Shown here piece by piece: positions 13,901-26,172 of a stretch of 64,000 nucleotides of DNA. The notes under the pieces were generated by a model. It saw only the letters and a program-made list of their open reading frames with translations, was not told where the DNA came from and searched no databases. This stretch comes from Quercus robur (Eukaryota; Streptophyta; Magnoliopsida; Fagales; Fagaceae). The DNA is taken from NCBI RefSeq assembly GCF_932294415.1, contig NC_065541.1, forward strand, positions 54,724,290-54,788,289, read 5' to 3'. The first letter of the stretch is position 1. Every line of letters begins with the position of its first letter. The position numbers were made by a program, and so were the translations under genes.

Positions 13901-16450
13901 GTAAATAACATCTAACTGTCAACTAACATAAAATTTGGTGTCAAGAACAAAGGAGATATGTAATTCAACTGTAAGATTTATAAAATATTAACTCAATAAA
14001 AAGTTATTAGGCGGTGTAACATTAATAAAGAGTTACACCAGGTGTTTCTTTGTTATAATCCTATATATAGTTACATTGTTGTTAAGATACCATGCATTTA
14101 CCAAAACTGTTACATCCTTTTTAGATTGTGTTGCTAACTTGCTATGATCCTGTAAGGTTGTCTGTGAGTAGAAAAGAATCATTTAAGAATCCCTCAAATA
14201 CTTTCTAAGTTCCTAAAATGATTTGATATCTTAGCACACATACTATTTTTCTTCAGATGCATCCTGTTGCCTTTGAATTTATTCTTAGAATGATTAATGA
14301 TATGTACTTGCCATGAAAAAAGCAGAAGCCAATCAGAAAAAAATTGTTGAATCTGGTGGCCTTACTTCCTTACTGATGCTTCTTAGAAGCTTTGAAGATG
14401 AAACTGTTCGCAGAGTAGCAGCTGGTGCAATTGCCAATCTTGCTATGAATGGTAATTTTGCATTTTTATTTTTCCTTATGTTTGAGACTTCAGGAGCTTT
14501 TGTACTTTAGTTTGACTCTAATCACTATTGCATTAGGATTTGTTCATTTGGATACATCATATTTTAAGCTGCTTCCTTTCTGGAATTGCAGAAGCCAATC
14601 AAGAACTTATAATGCTTGAAGGGGGAATTAGTCTTTTATCAATAACAGCAGCTGATGCTGAGGATCCTCAAACCCTACGCATGGTTGCTGGAGCTATTGC
14701 TAATCTATGTGGCAATGGTATACTGAATTTGCATATTCTTCTTTGTTATGTTTTTGTTCATTCATGCCATTTAGCTTTTGAGAAAGTATATGTTGAGAAA
14801 TTTGCAAGAATTCTTGGGCATGACAACAATTGGGAAGCACATCTAATCTAGTCTAGAACTTCTTTTTTGGGCTGAAGATCTAGGCTAGAACTCTTGCATT
14901 TTAAGGAAGTGATACCTTTGGCTTATGACAAAAAGTGCATCATCGTAATCTTATAATTTTTTAAAGATCTCATTTTTATTTTCTTTTCTTGATAATAGAA
15001 TAAAAAGAAAGATTGCCTTAAATAATATTCTCTCTGCAGTAATAATTTCTATGTGATTTAATTTACTTTCTAATGGTAGAATCTAGTGGATGAGAGAAAA
15101 CTTTTGAAGTCGGTTTTCAAATATTTAAATGTAGAATATTATTTTAATTTCATATACTTATTTTTCTGCTGAGATTTCTTAAGAGCAATTGTGATCTGAA
15201 AAATCTAGAGAGAGAGGGTTGGTTGATCTTGAAGATACCCATTGCTGTTATATAAGCTTTTTAGAAGATCGTCGTTCTTCAGTATTTTAGTTATTTGAAC
15301 CTTTTGTCCTCACACTTTCTATGAAGCTTGTTTTTTTTTTTTTTTTTTTTAAAAGTTTAAATCATGCTTTGCTGATATTTATTTTCCCTTTTTTCCTTCT
15401 TGTTTACCTACCCCTTCAATCCGTAGATAAGTTACAGATGAAGCTGAGGTCTGAAGGCGGAATCAAGGCTTTGTTAGGAATTGTGAGATGTGGGCATCCT
15501 GATGTTCTATCCCAAGTTGCACGTGGGATTGCTAACTTTGCAAAATGCGAGTCCCGAGGTTCTACTCAAGGTATGAGCCTTAATTAATTAATTAATTTTG
15601 GCAAGTATGGTGCCTCATTTATCCAACACAAGTCATTGCTTAGTCCATTATTTTTATGCATCTAGAGTTGTTGTTGTCTTCCTGTCGCCTGTAAGTTGTG
15701 ATAAATGAATTTGATGACTATTCAAATGGATTGATGTTATGCAATTTGTGGTTATGCAATTTATCATGTTACTATTGCTTGTCCAAAAATGATAACTCAT
15801 TTGAAATAATTTAGGTTTTTTCAACCCTTATTTTGGGTTGTTTGATGCTCCAGTGACCCAATTCCAGTAAAAGCAATTTCAATGCTGCTGACACAATTCC
15901 GATAATCATGTTAGATGGCACTTTTGGATTTGCAGTAACAATATTTTTTTTAAGATGTTAAAATAGATCACATTATGTTATCTATTATAGAACACTGCAT
16001 TTACATCAAATGGATGCGATTAATAATGTCATAGACTTTCTACTGTGTCGTGTAATTAATATAGTGCCCTTGTTATAGGGATAAAAAGTGGCAGATCTCT
16101 TTTGATAGAAGATGGTGCACTTCCATGGATTGTACAAAATGCTAATAATGAAGCTGCACCAATCAGGCGTCATATTGAGCTTGCACTCTGCCACCTGGCA
16201 CAGCATGGTATGTGGACTTTCCACTTCTTATTGACTAACTTAAATATCTGAGATTTGTTCCTCTAAAAGTCTGGGTTTTCAAATTGCAGAAGTAAATGCG
16301 AAGGACATGATTAGTGGAGGTGCCCTCTGGGAGCTAGTTCGTATCTCACGGGATTGCTCCAGAGAGGACATAAGGAGTCTTGCCCGCCGGACATTAAATT
16401 CCAGCCCCACCTTTAAATCAGAAATGCGGCGGTTGCGGATAGAGTACTGA
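4947..16450 (+). CDS. ARK: Armadillo repeat-containing kinesin (ARK / KIN-U subfamily), 19 exons
   Basis: A complete plant-specific kinesin with an N-terminal motor and C-terminal ARM repeats, 898 residues by my splicing. Exons: 4947-5118, 5607-5707, 5851-5973, 6217-6402, 6555-6776, 6937-7090, 7334-7483, 7795-7883, 8238-8441, 8972-9094, 11268-11390, 11485-11616, 12250-12388, 12478-12570, 14326-14451, 14592-14717, 15427-15570, 16079-16207, 16290-16450. All introns are GT-AG and all phases agree. The motor (about 60-400) has P-loop GQTGTGKT (146-153), switch I NTESSRSH (257-264), switch II DLAGSE (309-314) and [12 protein letters not shown] (353-364). A coiled-coil region follows (about 400-620), then about four ARM repeats (630-885). 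Arabidopsis ARK1-3 act at microtubule plus ends in root-hair and cell growth, and their lengths are similar. I cannot tell which of the three is the true orthologue. The ATG at 4947 starts the family-like N-terminus; an alternative first exon lies upstream at 4413. Confidence 0.95.
9095..11267 (+). other. Large kinesin intron 10 (2173 bp)
   Basis: Bounded by GT at 9095 and AG at 11266-11267. It holds a CT run near 9450, GA runs near 9800 and 10325, and a T-rich stretch at 10915-10975. Antisense open stretches at 9398-9934 and 10618-10875 show no family resemblance. The size and mixed composition hint at an old insertion, but I could not find matching ends or a target duplication. Confidence 0.6.
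11877..11898 (+). repeat. Uninterrupted G22 homopolymer in a kinesin intron
   Basis: Twenty-two consecutive G on the coding strand inside the intron between exons 12 and 13. A run of this length can form a G-quadruplex in DNA or pre-mRNA, and its length is also prone to assembly error. Confidence 0.9.
12571..14325 (+). other. Large kinesin intron 14 (1755 bp)
   Basis: Separates the first two ARM-encoding exons. AT-rich, with an 8-bp perfect stem (ggtgtaac/gttacacc) at about 14014-14040. Apparent open stretches at 12898-13152 (+) and 13253-13525 (-) look non-coding: AT-rich codons and no family resemblance. Confidence 0.6.
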
Positions 16451-17504
16451 AGATGGGCTTGTCTGAATTGTTACTCTTACATCTAGCTGACGAGTGTGAT
16501 GTGCAGAAACTGCTAAAAATGTGCTGTTTAGGCTTGGTTGGAAGGAGATCTTACCCATGCTACACAAGGGGGCATTCGGCAGCTGATTCTCCACTCGCAA
16601 ATTTTGTAAAGTGTAGGCTGGGCTTGTAAGCCATGATTATAGCTTCATTGACCATCCATGATTGTAGCCTAGCGGAAAAGAAAATGAAAAGAAGAAAAAT
16701 TTTGCTGCTGAATGAGTCAAATTCGTTTCATCTTCAGTTTCTGAAGTGGGACTGACTCAATGTCCAGCTCCTCTGTTTTAATATGAATGTTGTATAATTT
16801 GATTTGTACGAGCAACAAAATCATCATTCTTTATGTAGTATAAAGGTTGAGAAATTCGAATGGCAATTTTTCATAGCTCCATTGTCTGCGGACCCCAAAA
16901 TGCTTGAGAATGGCTAAAAAAATTTGAGAGTTTTACAACTTCTGCACTTTCAAAAACCTGTCAAAGAATTTATTCACTCTTAAATACTGATAATTGATGG
17001 GCAAAATTATCAAATTCTAATAACATTTTAAAGTGGAAATGTTTCCCACAATGTCACCAACGCTAGATGAGTTGCCTTGTAATAATTCTGTTACCGGTCA
17101 ACAGTTGTGCAGCAGCAGCCATAATTTTATTCCAAAAGGAACGGAGGACCGAATGACTGTGTGTGAAGGTAAAAAAGGTGATAAAATTGGGCTATTTATG
17201 AGGTCCCTGTAGCAACTGATAGAGAGTAATGGTCGGAAATATTTGCGTATTGGGTTAATCTGCATAAAGGTTGAAAGCTACATGCGACTGATAGTGTGTA
17301 AAAGTTGCATGGTTGACTTCTAGGTCAGCATGTCAGTTTGAGTGATATCACATCAGAAATCTCTCAGGCTCCGATTCACCTCAGTAGGTCAAGCCCAATG
17401 GCCTCAATTCTTTTGGCCTCAGCAGCCACCTTGACCTGTCTTCTTCCTTGTCTCAGCCTCATCACTTGCGCTACCCTTCTAGTTGTAGATTCCTTCTTGG
17501 AACT
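16451..17504 (+). other. Kinesin 3' UTR and downstream spacer
   Basis: The first roughly 400 bases after the TGA are T-rich and contain UTR-like words such as 'ttgtataatttgatttgta' near 16790; no clear AATAAA signal is visible. From about 16900 to the transposon at 17508 I see no gene. Confidence 0.45.
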
Positions 17505-17507
17505 TTA

Positions 17508-18579
17508 GAGCACTTACAGCAGTAGTGCTATATTGCTATATTTTAGTTTTTTAGACACTAAAAACTTGCTATAGCAGTGGAGCTAAATTTAAAAATTTTA
17601 GCTCCATTGCTACAGTGCACATCTATCTATAGATGTGCACTGTTCATGAGAGCAAAAAAAAAAAAAAAAAAAATTTATTCTGCCTTGCTCCCTTTTTTAT
17701 TCTTTCTTTTCACACCGTGCCTCTCTCTCATTCACTCTCATCTCATCTCTGAAGCTCATCTCTCTCAAGCTCACTCTCTCAACTCCGGTCTAAAGCTCAT
17801 CGAAACTCACCCACGCCGCCTTTAATCATACACGCCTAAACCTCTTATCTCTTCCATTTTGGGCATTAGCTCTCCGCTTCCTTTTCTCTTCTTTCTTTCT
17901 CTCATTCTCTCTTCTTCCTTTTCTCTTTTCTTCGGATCAGCATTGGGTCTGTGTAGTGGTGGACGGGTTGTGCAGTGGGTTTATGTGGTGGGTTTGTGTG
18001 GTGGTGGGTTTTTGTAGTGGTGGACTAGGGTTGTACAATGGATTTGTGCAACTGGGGTTGGTGTGGTGGATGGCCATGGGTGGTGAATCGTGGAGACTTG
18101 GTGGTTGCTGGGTTTGGTGTTGGCTAGATTTCAGTTCCAATATTGAATCGATGTGGGTCCCTTTGGTGGTGGCTGGGTTTGAATTGGTGGTGGTTGTTTG
18201 GGTGTTGGTTGGGTTGTTGAATTGGTGTGGGCTGGGTTTGAATCGTTAGTTTTGGGTTCATCTGATTTGAGTTTATTTGTTGGTTTTGGGTGATTTTGGA
18301 ATGTGTCTGTGTTTATTTTGGGTTGGTGGTTTTTTTATTATTTTTTTTTCCTGCTTTGGACTGGTGGTGGTGATGGTGGTGGTGGTTGTGGCTGTGGCTG
18401 ATGGTAGAGATGGTTGTGGTTGGTACTTTGGATTTTTTTTGGGTAGTGTGATATATTATTTTATTGTGTTGAAAGCTAAAATAGATCCACTGCTATAGCA
18501 TGTGTGTAGGTAAAATAGATAAAGTAATTTTTTGTGGTGCTAAATAGCTAAAATTATAGATCCACTGTTGTGGATGCTC
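17508..18579 (+). mobile_element. Non-autonomous TIR DNA transposon, copy B
   Basis: Ends GAGCACTT...GGATGCTC are flanked by TTA at 17505-17507 and 18580-18582. The left subterminal region ('agtgctatattgctata', then 'acagtgcacatctatc') and the right subterminal region match copy A (1990-3030) in inverse orientation. The interior has a poly-A run, a CT-rich block (about 17690-17930) and a long G/T-rich block (17940-18440) built of GTGGTGGG-like words, which gives extreme strand asymmetry. Long open stretches here (17956-18249, 18277-18498) are low-complexity W/V/G-rich translations of that block and match no transposase. Confidence 0.8.
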
Positions 18580-18587
18580 TTAGTAAG

Positions 18588-19068
18588 GCAAAACTTCATT
18601 TTCCACTTCTCCAAGTTCGGATTTGTGCAAGTGAAAAATGAGAGGGACTATCGTGGTGTGTCATTCGTGACAAGATTAAAAAAAGTGTATCAAATCAATT
18701 ACATTGGTCTAATCAACATCTAGTTAGGTTGGTCATATAAGTGTATCAATCAATTTAGTAATCCTCAAAAAAAGTTGTTAACCCTTTTAACACCAATCTT
18801 ACTTGATGAGTAAGTTATGCAATCAGAGCAAAACTTCATTATCCACTTCTTAGGGTTCGGATTTGGGAAAGTGAAAAATGAGAGGGATTATTGTGGGGTG
18901 TCATTCCTGACAAGATAAAAAAACATGTATCAAATCAATTATATCGGTCCAATCAACATCTACTTAGGTTGGCCATGTAAGTGTATATGTCAATTTAGTA
19001 ATCCTAAAAAAGAGTTGTTGACCCTTTTGACACCAACCTTACTTGATGAGTAAGGTATGCAATTAGGG
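18588..19068 (+). repeat. Direct tandem duplication, two units of 240 bp
   Basis: Unit 1 starts 'gcaaaacttcatt' at 18588 and unit 2 repeats it at 18828. Corresponding words such as 'cttacttgatgagtaag' recur exactly 240 bases apart. The two units differ at roughly one base in ten by eye. The first unit begins just after the target duplication of transposon copy B. I recognise no coding potential in it. Confidence 0.85.
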
Positions 19069-22000
19069 GTATTGCTACCACTAATCTCATCTCTCTTCTT
19101 CTCCTACTGGTTTATTGACTTAATCATTGTAAGCTCTTTGGCCAACTCATCATGATGTTTTTTATTTTAATAATTATATAGGGTAATAATAACAGACAAC
19201 GTAAGTTGTCAGTTAAGAAATTGTTTTATGTCAGAATTTTAACTGGTTTTATAAGGTGTAGAGTCAATGGAGCTAACTTTTTGACTTCTACTTATCACTT
19301 CAGCCAAATTTTCAGCCCCGGTTATCAATTTATGTCAATTTTTTTTAGCCCTCACAATAACTCGTCATTTAACGCGCATCAATATGTATTGGGTTTTAGA
19401 GGGTATGAACTGAAAATGTTAGCCTCAATCAATTTACATAGGAGCAAGTATTTGTCGTTGGACCAGGCATCATCAGTGGTAACCACTTGAAGCCCCGGCT
19501 GCAAGACTAGCAATAATGAGGTATGTTAAAGCGGTTAACCAAGAGATGCTCTCAACGTTCTTCAAGCTATTCATGTAGTTATTTACCGTTGCTTGAGGTG
19601 CTCAAAGTTCATCGATCCTAGCTAGATACAAAAGCAAGCTCTTATGTCCATCACCAGCGGTACTTACTACTTATTACTCAAACATTAATTCTTAGGTCGG
19701 TCAAGGCTGCAAAAACTTGGCCTGGATGCGTGCTTCAAAATTGATTTTGGGTGCTGTCAACAGGTGCTCTTAGATTTTTAAGGCTTATTTTTCTTTTGTC
19801 CTTAAAGATCAAGATATCCCTCGCGCTGTCATTAAACATTGATGCCTCTTGAGTGCTTTTGCTTCTGCTTTCTGGTTTAACATGGCTGGTTGCTTCGTTG
19901 GGTTCTAGTTTCTCAGTGACAGTTGATAGTTGTGTTGTTTGTGACGAGTCCAATGTCCCTGATAGATTCTCGGGCCTCATCATAAAACAAGTTAGTGAAG
20001 GGCAAAACCAATGACCTCTCCACTTAGTAAAATGGAGGAAAGAACTAGTTGGATTGGAAGTCCAGGGTTAAGTTCCCACATTAAGAAGGTTATTACAAGA
20101 TTAATTATGTTTACCAGGAACTGCAAATTAAGAGAGGACGCAATTTATTCAAATGATCAACAAACTGGTTGATTTTCTAGGTACAACAGTACTCCTACTT
20201 CATATTAATTAACTAACTAAGACGTAATGTCCTAGACCACAAACTTGTAGGGTCAAAAGGAACTATCAAGAGAAATCTATACCAGTTGATGTAGGGTTAC
20301 AAGGAACAATCAAGAGGAAATCTACAAGTGATGTTCCGCATGATGTGCTGGTATGTCATAATTTCGATCATTACCAGTCAATTTGTTCGAAATTTTCTAT
20401 ATGGTTCATGTGCAATACTCATATTATGATATATAATAATAACCTTTTGAGGTTTGGTTTAATTATATTACATGTCATTAAGAGGAAAAAAAAATCAAGA
20501 GTCACAATTTTTAAGAATAATATATTAGAAATGAAAACATATTATTTAGGATATTCACCATTATTTAATTATTTCGAGTAAATTATACTCACAATCTTTT
20601 TCTTTTAATTTTTATTCTTGATTCCATGTGTTAGGTACTAAAATTTGTTGCTAGATTCTCACATCTCAAATGAGGGTAAATTACCACAAGGGTATCGGAT
20701 CCTATTAGCATTTCCACTATAATTTGATTGTCAGTTGCATGAATCGATAACTGTTCAATTTGTTATAAAATTCGATGTTGCAATTTGTTAATGATGGATG
20801 GTAGATATGAGAATTTATAATAACCTACCAACTTAGCAATTGTGAAATTTATTGGAGTTGTGTCGGGCATTATTGTTAAAGGAGCACGCCACATGGTATG
20901 AGGTTAGATTATTTATACCAAATAATTAAACAGGAAGCTCAACAAAAGAGTAATAAGATAAAAATCTCTAATTTTGTGCTAAAAGTACTAAATTACATCT
21001 CAAATTTACTCCAGTTTAATTCTAGACTAACCCATATAAAATTATTTCAAACCCATTTCAAGGTAATCCAAATTCTCTTAGGTTCTAACATTTGTTGATA
21101 GTAGTTTATTTAAACTTTTTGGCTGCTGACTGATCAGTTGATTTATATAATGACTGAATTTACTCAATATATATAATAACCGAATTTTTCTTTCTTCAAA
21201 GAATATGATAAACATCTAAACAGAAATCATGTCACAAAATAAAAGTATATAAATAATTCCCTTCTCTTTCTTAATAAAATAAAGTAATCTAGAATTAAAA
21301 ATTTGCACATTCTACCAAATTAATGAGAATCTTTAAAATTTTTTTGTATGAGTTGACAAAAATTCTAAAATGGATATAGCTATTATTAAACTAAGGTACA
21401 AATGTTTCATATTAATCTAATTATAGTTGTTTTTAGAATGAAAAATATTTTTACTAAAATTTATGGCTTAATAGATTATTCCAATTACTCAAGAAACAAA
21501 TCTGAAACCCATTATTCAAAATGACTATAGTTATTTAGTTATTATTAATATTTTCAATTTTTTTGTAACTTTTTTTCTAAGACAACTTAGTACATCATTG
21601 TTATATATATATAATTAAATTCTCGAGGCATGTGAGACGAAATTTAAGTTCATTCTTGAAGATTTTAAGTTTTAAACACTTTGAACATTAGAATTTTTTT
21701 CTTGAATTATTAAACATTAGAATTAGAAAATTGAAACAAAAAAAACTTAAGCACAGAAAGCACCAGTGCGGTGTCTACTCACCATATCAAAAATCAAAAT
21801 AAGAGGATTTTTTTCCTTGCAACAAGTGAGAAAGGGATTCAAATACAATTTCTTCTTCATAGGAAAATTGGATAATATCATTGAGTTACAAAAGTCTTTA
21901 AAAAAACAAGATGTTTTGTTAACCCAAAAAAAAAAAACCATTTTACTTTTATCTAGGATGATGTGATTGTTGATAAAAGTCTCATGCATGATGTATTTTG

Positions 22001-25000
22001 ACAAATTTGTGATATTTATCGACGGTCTTTTGTCTTAATTTTGACAGCTACCGACACTCAATAAAGATGCGAAGTAGTCTATAACGAGAAAATATTCTAA
22101 GAACAACATACACATACACTAGCTTCGATAAGCTAGCTAGGTTAAAAAAACTCTTTTCCTTGTTTTCATGAGACACGAGAGACTCCATTTGGTCTTTGAA
22201 ACATATAAGTTCTTCCAAAAATATCACGAGCCCTACATTGTTGTCATTGTTTAAAAGGTAGAATATAAGATGATGGAAAGTCTTAAAAAAAAAATTGGTT
22301 CCATTTTTGGCACGTCATTTTCAAGGAAAAAAAATGCTAGAACTAGGAAAATTAATAACAGCTTATTCATCTCATGTTTTGTGGATTCTTCAATGATATA
22401 TTTTGGCTAGCTACATTGCGAACACATTCACAACCCCATCCATAAACATTTACACCCAATTATTAAAATCAATTTAACCCTAAAGTCTTGGATATAGTAT
22501 TTCTTAAAAAAAAAAATCATGGATATAGTACAATCACATATCAATTTTATATGCATAAGAATGATATTCCGGTCAGAATATAGAGGTAATATAGCATGCA
22601 CTAAGTCAGTTTTAATATAGGGAGATGTTTAAGATAATATGAATTAAATACAAAAATTGTGGGTTCTAGGTTCAAAACCTCTCTCTCTCTCTATCTATCA
22701 ATCTGTTTATATATATATATATAGAGAGAGAGAAACAGTCACCTAGCCTTTGGTAGTCAACAACTATTTGCCTAAAGGGAAATTAATGTGTTGTTGTGCA
22801 CAATGTTTCACACAATATCCATATTTTCATATCAAATGTCCATATTTCACATATGATGTAAAAGAGTGAATATATTGATAGATGTGAAACAATTAAAGAA
22901 TTCAATTAAATGAACCACACCAGACCACCTCAGAGTGGGAAAGACCCCCAATTAGCAGGAAGAAAAATGTAAAAAGACAAAAGCTAATATGATTAATCTC
23001 TGAGTCTAGAAAATAATAAGCCAATGCACAATGCAGCATGAATGCATTGGGAAGTTTGAAGCAACACAGTATCCATCTAAGGGAAATAGTAAAATGTCTA
23101 ATCTCTGGAAATTGTCGGACAAAGTTGAAATTTAACAACTAAGCAAAATATGTGGGGTGGGGGGGGAAAGAATCGAATTGCTGCAGGGCCACAGATGGAA
23201 GTGATTACTTACTAGCTTTCAAGAGACAAGATGCCATCTTTGTAGAAAAGATGTTACACAATAAAGAAATAGATTAAAAGTAGATAATAATAGGAATGAA
23301 GTCCTAACATGTCCATGTACTTTTAATCATTGAAGTGTAGTTCAAAGAACCAAATTAATTGGTGATCATCATCATTGTATCCATAAAAATCTCAAGCACA
23401 GTACTGCTGGACATGGTCCACACAATGATAACCCCCAAGTTGTACAAAATGCTACTATTTAAAGCCATATATATATGTACCTACATATTTTCATTTATGG
23501 TAGCAAATTAAAGGCAGATGCCAGTCAAATTTGCATCTCAAATAACCATACATTGAGGGACACTTCAACTAGACAAGCAAGCAAATAAACTTGGCTGCCC
23601 AACTCCCAAGCAAGAAATTTGAGAAGAAGAAGAAGAAGGGAAATGAACTAACTAGGAAATTTGGTTCTGCATGAAATTCAACAAAGAAAGGTGGGATGCA
23701 ATATTTTGAGTAGAAAGGAAGATCCAATCAAGATAATAGGGCTTAATTCCTAGGATTCACACCAAGAAGAACAAAAGAACATGGCAAATGATGAAGAAGA
23801 TCTAACAATAACATATTTCATAAAAAGAAGAGGAAGATGTAACAATAACAAGTAAAAGGCAAGTAGTGAAGAAGATCTAACAAAATAAGCGAAATACCAA
23901 GTCTTTGGTAACCCTAACAAAAAATAACTCTATTTATCTATTTAGTTTTTATTGGACATGATATCAATATAGAAATGTTCTCTGGTGATGAAAAGAAAGA
24001 TGCTAATTTGGAACAGGGTAGTCCCTTCTTACCGGTGCAGAGAACCAGAGGTGGGCTAGGGTTTCAAGGAGATAGCATCCATGTCATAAATTCATAATCA
24101 AGACAAAAAAACTATACTTGTTTATTTATTCTTACCTATGTCACTTGTTGAATCACTCCCACTCTTCTCCATTTCTCTGGTGCCAATGACAGATAGACAG
24201 AGAGAGAGAGAAGTGGAGGGAGAGTAACTTTAACGCTTGCTTGAGGTCTGTTTGTTCTGGTTGTTGCCTCGAAAAGGAGCTTTTTTGCAGAGCAGCGCAC
24301 GTGTGACCCAATATCCAATGTTTCATCTGTCTGCCTTCATAATGAGGATCATGAACCCATCATGAACCCTAATTTGTCAGACACACAAAAAGGGAGAGAC
24401 CTAAACCCAAAACCTCCCTCCACCTTAAAAACAGTCACTAACTCAAATGAACTTACCATGATCTCAAAAATAATAATAATAACAACAATAAAGTTTGTGG
24501 GAGTATGGGAAGTGAAAAAGAAGGTTAAGTGTAATGAAGGTTTTTGAGGGAAAAAAAAAAGGATCATAACCGTGTGTTTTTAGAACTAAGTAGTAAGAAA
24601 TTGTTCCTCCAAAAAAAAAAAAAAAAGTAAGAAATTGATAATAATTTTTTAGAAAATATAAAATGAAACAATATATATAGATCCAAAAAATTACGGTTCA
24701 TTTTTTAAAATTTTCCTTAAGTTATTTTTAAAGGGTTTGGATCGTGTAACCGAATCTAAAACTTACAGTCTTACAGTCAAAAGAAATGAAAAACACACAC
24801 ACACACACTCGAAAAATATAGAAGGCTTTCTTTTTCTTCTGCAAAGGCCAAAGAGTGACTGAATAGGTTATCAGACAAGTTACCAGAACTGCAACAAGGA
24901 AATGAATAAAGACTAGAGAGAGAGAGAGATGTATTGCCATCTTCCAATATAGTACTACCGCTACTTCATCTTTAAGCTACCTGTACTTGGAGGAGAACTA

Positions 25001-25242
25001 GCTAGCTAGAGGAACAACTCTGATAAAAATCAACCCACGAACAATTCACGAATTTGTACATCCTTCTTCAACCAAAGACCGGTCGAGGAATAATAATACC
25101 ATAATTAAAATCTTAATTAAACATAACTAATTTATAAAAAGAAGAATCAAAGTTGGATGATTGAAAACTAGTAACAAAAAAAAAAGGAGAGAAATTAAAA
25201 TTAAAATTAAAAACAACAAGTTTTGTTTTTTTTTTTTGTTTA
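19069..25242. other. AT-rich intergenic region, no gene seen
   Basis: About 6.2 kb with no convincing coding exon on either strand. It holds several microsatellites (CT/TA near 22680-22730, CA near 24795, GA near 24915) and many poly-A/T runs. Open stretches such as 19206-19490 (+), 19735-19983 (-) and 22902-23138 (-) have no recognisable domain. The last several hundred bases probably include the 3' UTR of the AHL gene on the minus strand. Confidence 0.5.
20250..20337 (+). repeat. Imperfect tandem repeat, two units of about 44 bp
   Basis: The words 'aaggaactatcaagagaaat' and 'aaggaacaatcaagaggaaa' follow each other with the same flanking 'agggt' and 'ctac/ctat' bases. Short, low complexity, no known function. 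Confidence 0.6.
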
Positions 25243-26172
25243 TCAGTAAGGAGATCGACCCGCCGAGCCACCCCAGAAGGCTTCGGTTGGTAATTGGCAT
25301 GAATTTAGAAGATTTTGTGGCATCCCATGAAAAAGAGTTGTATTAGGATCTGGCAATAGTTGCTGCTGTTGTTGATTTTGCTGTTGTTGCTGCTGGGGTT
25401 GTTGTTGTTGACCAACCATTCCTGGGGATCCAAGAGACCCACTTCCTTGAATTGGAACCTGTGGCTCTTCTTCCTCTAAAGGAAGCCTTTCATAAGCTGC
25501 ATTACCAAATGAAGCTGCCATTATTACCACTGGCCCAGAAGCCAAAAGTGGACCAACTACACTCCCACCGACTACTTGGCCTTGACCTCCGGCTAAGTAA
25601 ATGGTTAATCCTGATGCTGCTGGTGGCGCTGGTGGTGGTAGAAATGAACCAGACAATGATAAAATCTCAAATCTTCCATGTAAAGTCACAACCGCACCAG
25701 GTGAAGCTGGTTGCCTTAGTGTCACATTAGTGACAGTGCCACTTCCACTCAAAATGCAAACCCCTCTTTGTCTCCGCCTAGCGAAAGTGGAAATGCTCTC
25801 CATGATATCACAACTGTTGGAGACTTCAATGACATGGGAACGGAGCGCGTTTGCGCTATCCCTGGTGATTATGATAGGGGGTTTCGGCTTGTTTTTCGAC
25901 CCGGAGGGTCTTCCACGAGGCCTTCTTGTCATCTCACCTTCTCCTCCGCCGGCTGAACCTATTTCTTTGCCTTCAGAATCTGTAGTGTTGTTGATGTTGT
26001 TTTCGTCGCGATCTCTTTTCTGGCCGCGGTTTAGGCCTCCGTTGCCGCTTTGTTCTTCTTCAGAATTTTGCTGTTGTTGGTGGTGTTGGAATTGATGGTG
26101 AGGGTGTAGGTGAAGATCTCTTGAAAGGAAAGGTGGAGGAAGAGGACGACCATGTGCTGTTACAGGATCCAT
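25243..26172 (-). CDS. AT-hook motif nuclear-localized (AHL) protein, clade A
   Basis: Intact, intron-less ORF of 309 residues. It has a proline/histidine/glutamine-rich N-terminus beginning [10 protein letters not shown], then an acidic, glycine-rich linker. One type-I AT-hook follows at about 83-97 ([15 protein letters not shown]), with the RGRP core that binds the minor groove of AT-rich DNA. A PPC/DUF296 domain covers about 110-230 and includes the conserved GRFEIL hexapeptide (166-171) needed for AHL complexes. The C-terminus is Q-rich (about 255-271) and ends AGRSPY. Single AT-hook, no intron and this PPC type place it in clade A, close to Arabidopsis AHL19/AHL22/AHL24. Such proteins act in the nucleus as oligomers that repress genes controlling growth, flowering or defence. 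The exact orthologue is uncertain. No neighbour suggests a linked function. Confidence 0.95.
   Translation of the reverse strand: MDPVTAHGRPLPPPFLSRDLHLHPHHQFQHHQQQQNSEEEQSGNGGLNRGQKRDRDENNINNTTDSEGKEIGSAGGGEGEMTRRPRGRPSGSKNKPKPPIIITRDSANALRSHVIEVSNSCDIMESISTFARRRQRGVCILSGSGTVTNVTLRQPASPGAVVTLHGRFEILSLSGSFLPPPAPPAASGLTIYLAGGQGQVVGGSVVGPLLASGPVVIMAASFGNAAYERLPLEEEEPQVPIQGSGSLGSPGMVGQQQQPQQQQQQNQQQQQLLPDPNTTLFHGMPQNLLNSCQLPTEAFWGGSAGRSPY

Noticed and set aside
17956..18498. Open frames rich in W, V and G in transposon copy B
   Set aside because: Translation of a G/T-rich low-complexity block; no domain and no conservation with copy A.
25452..26095. Plus-strand frames opposite the AHL gene
   Set aside because: Antisense shadows of a well-supported intact coding sequence.
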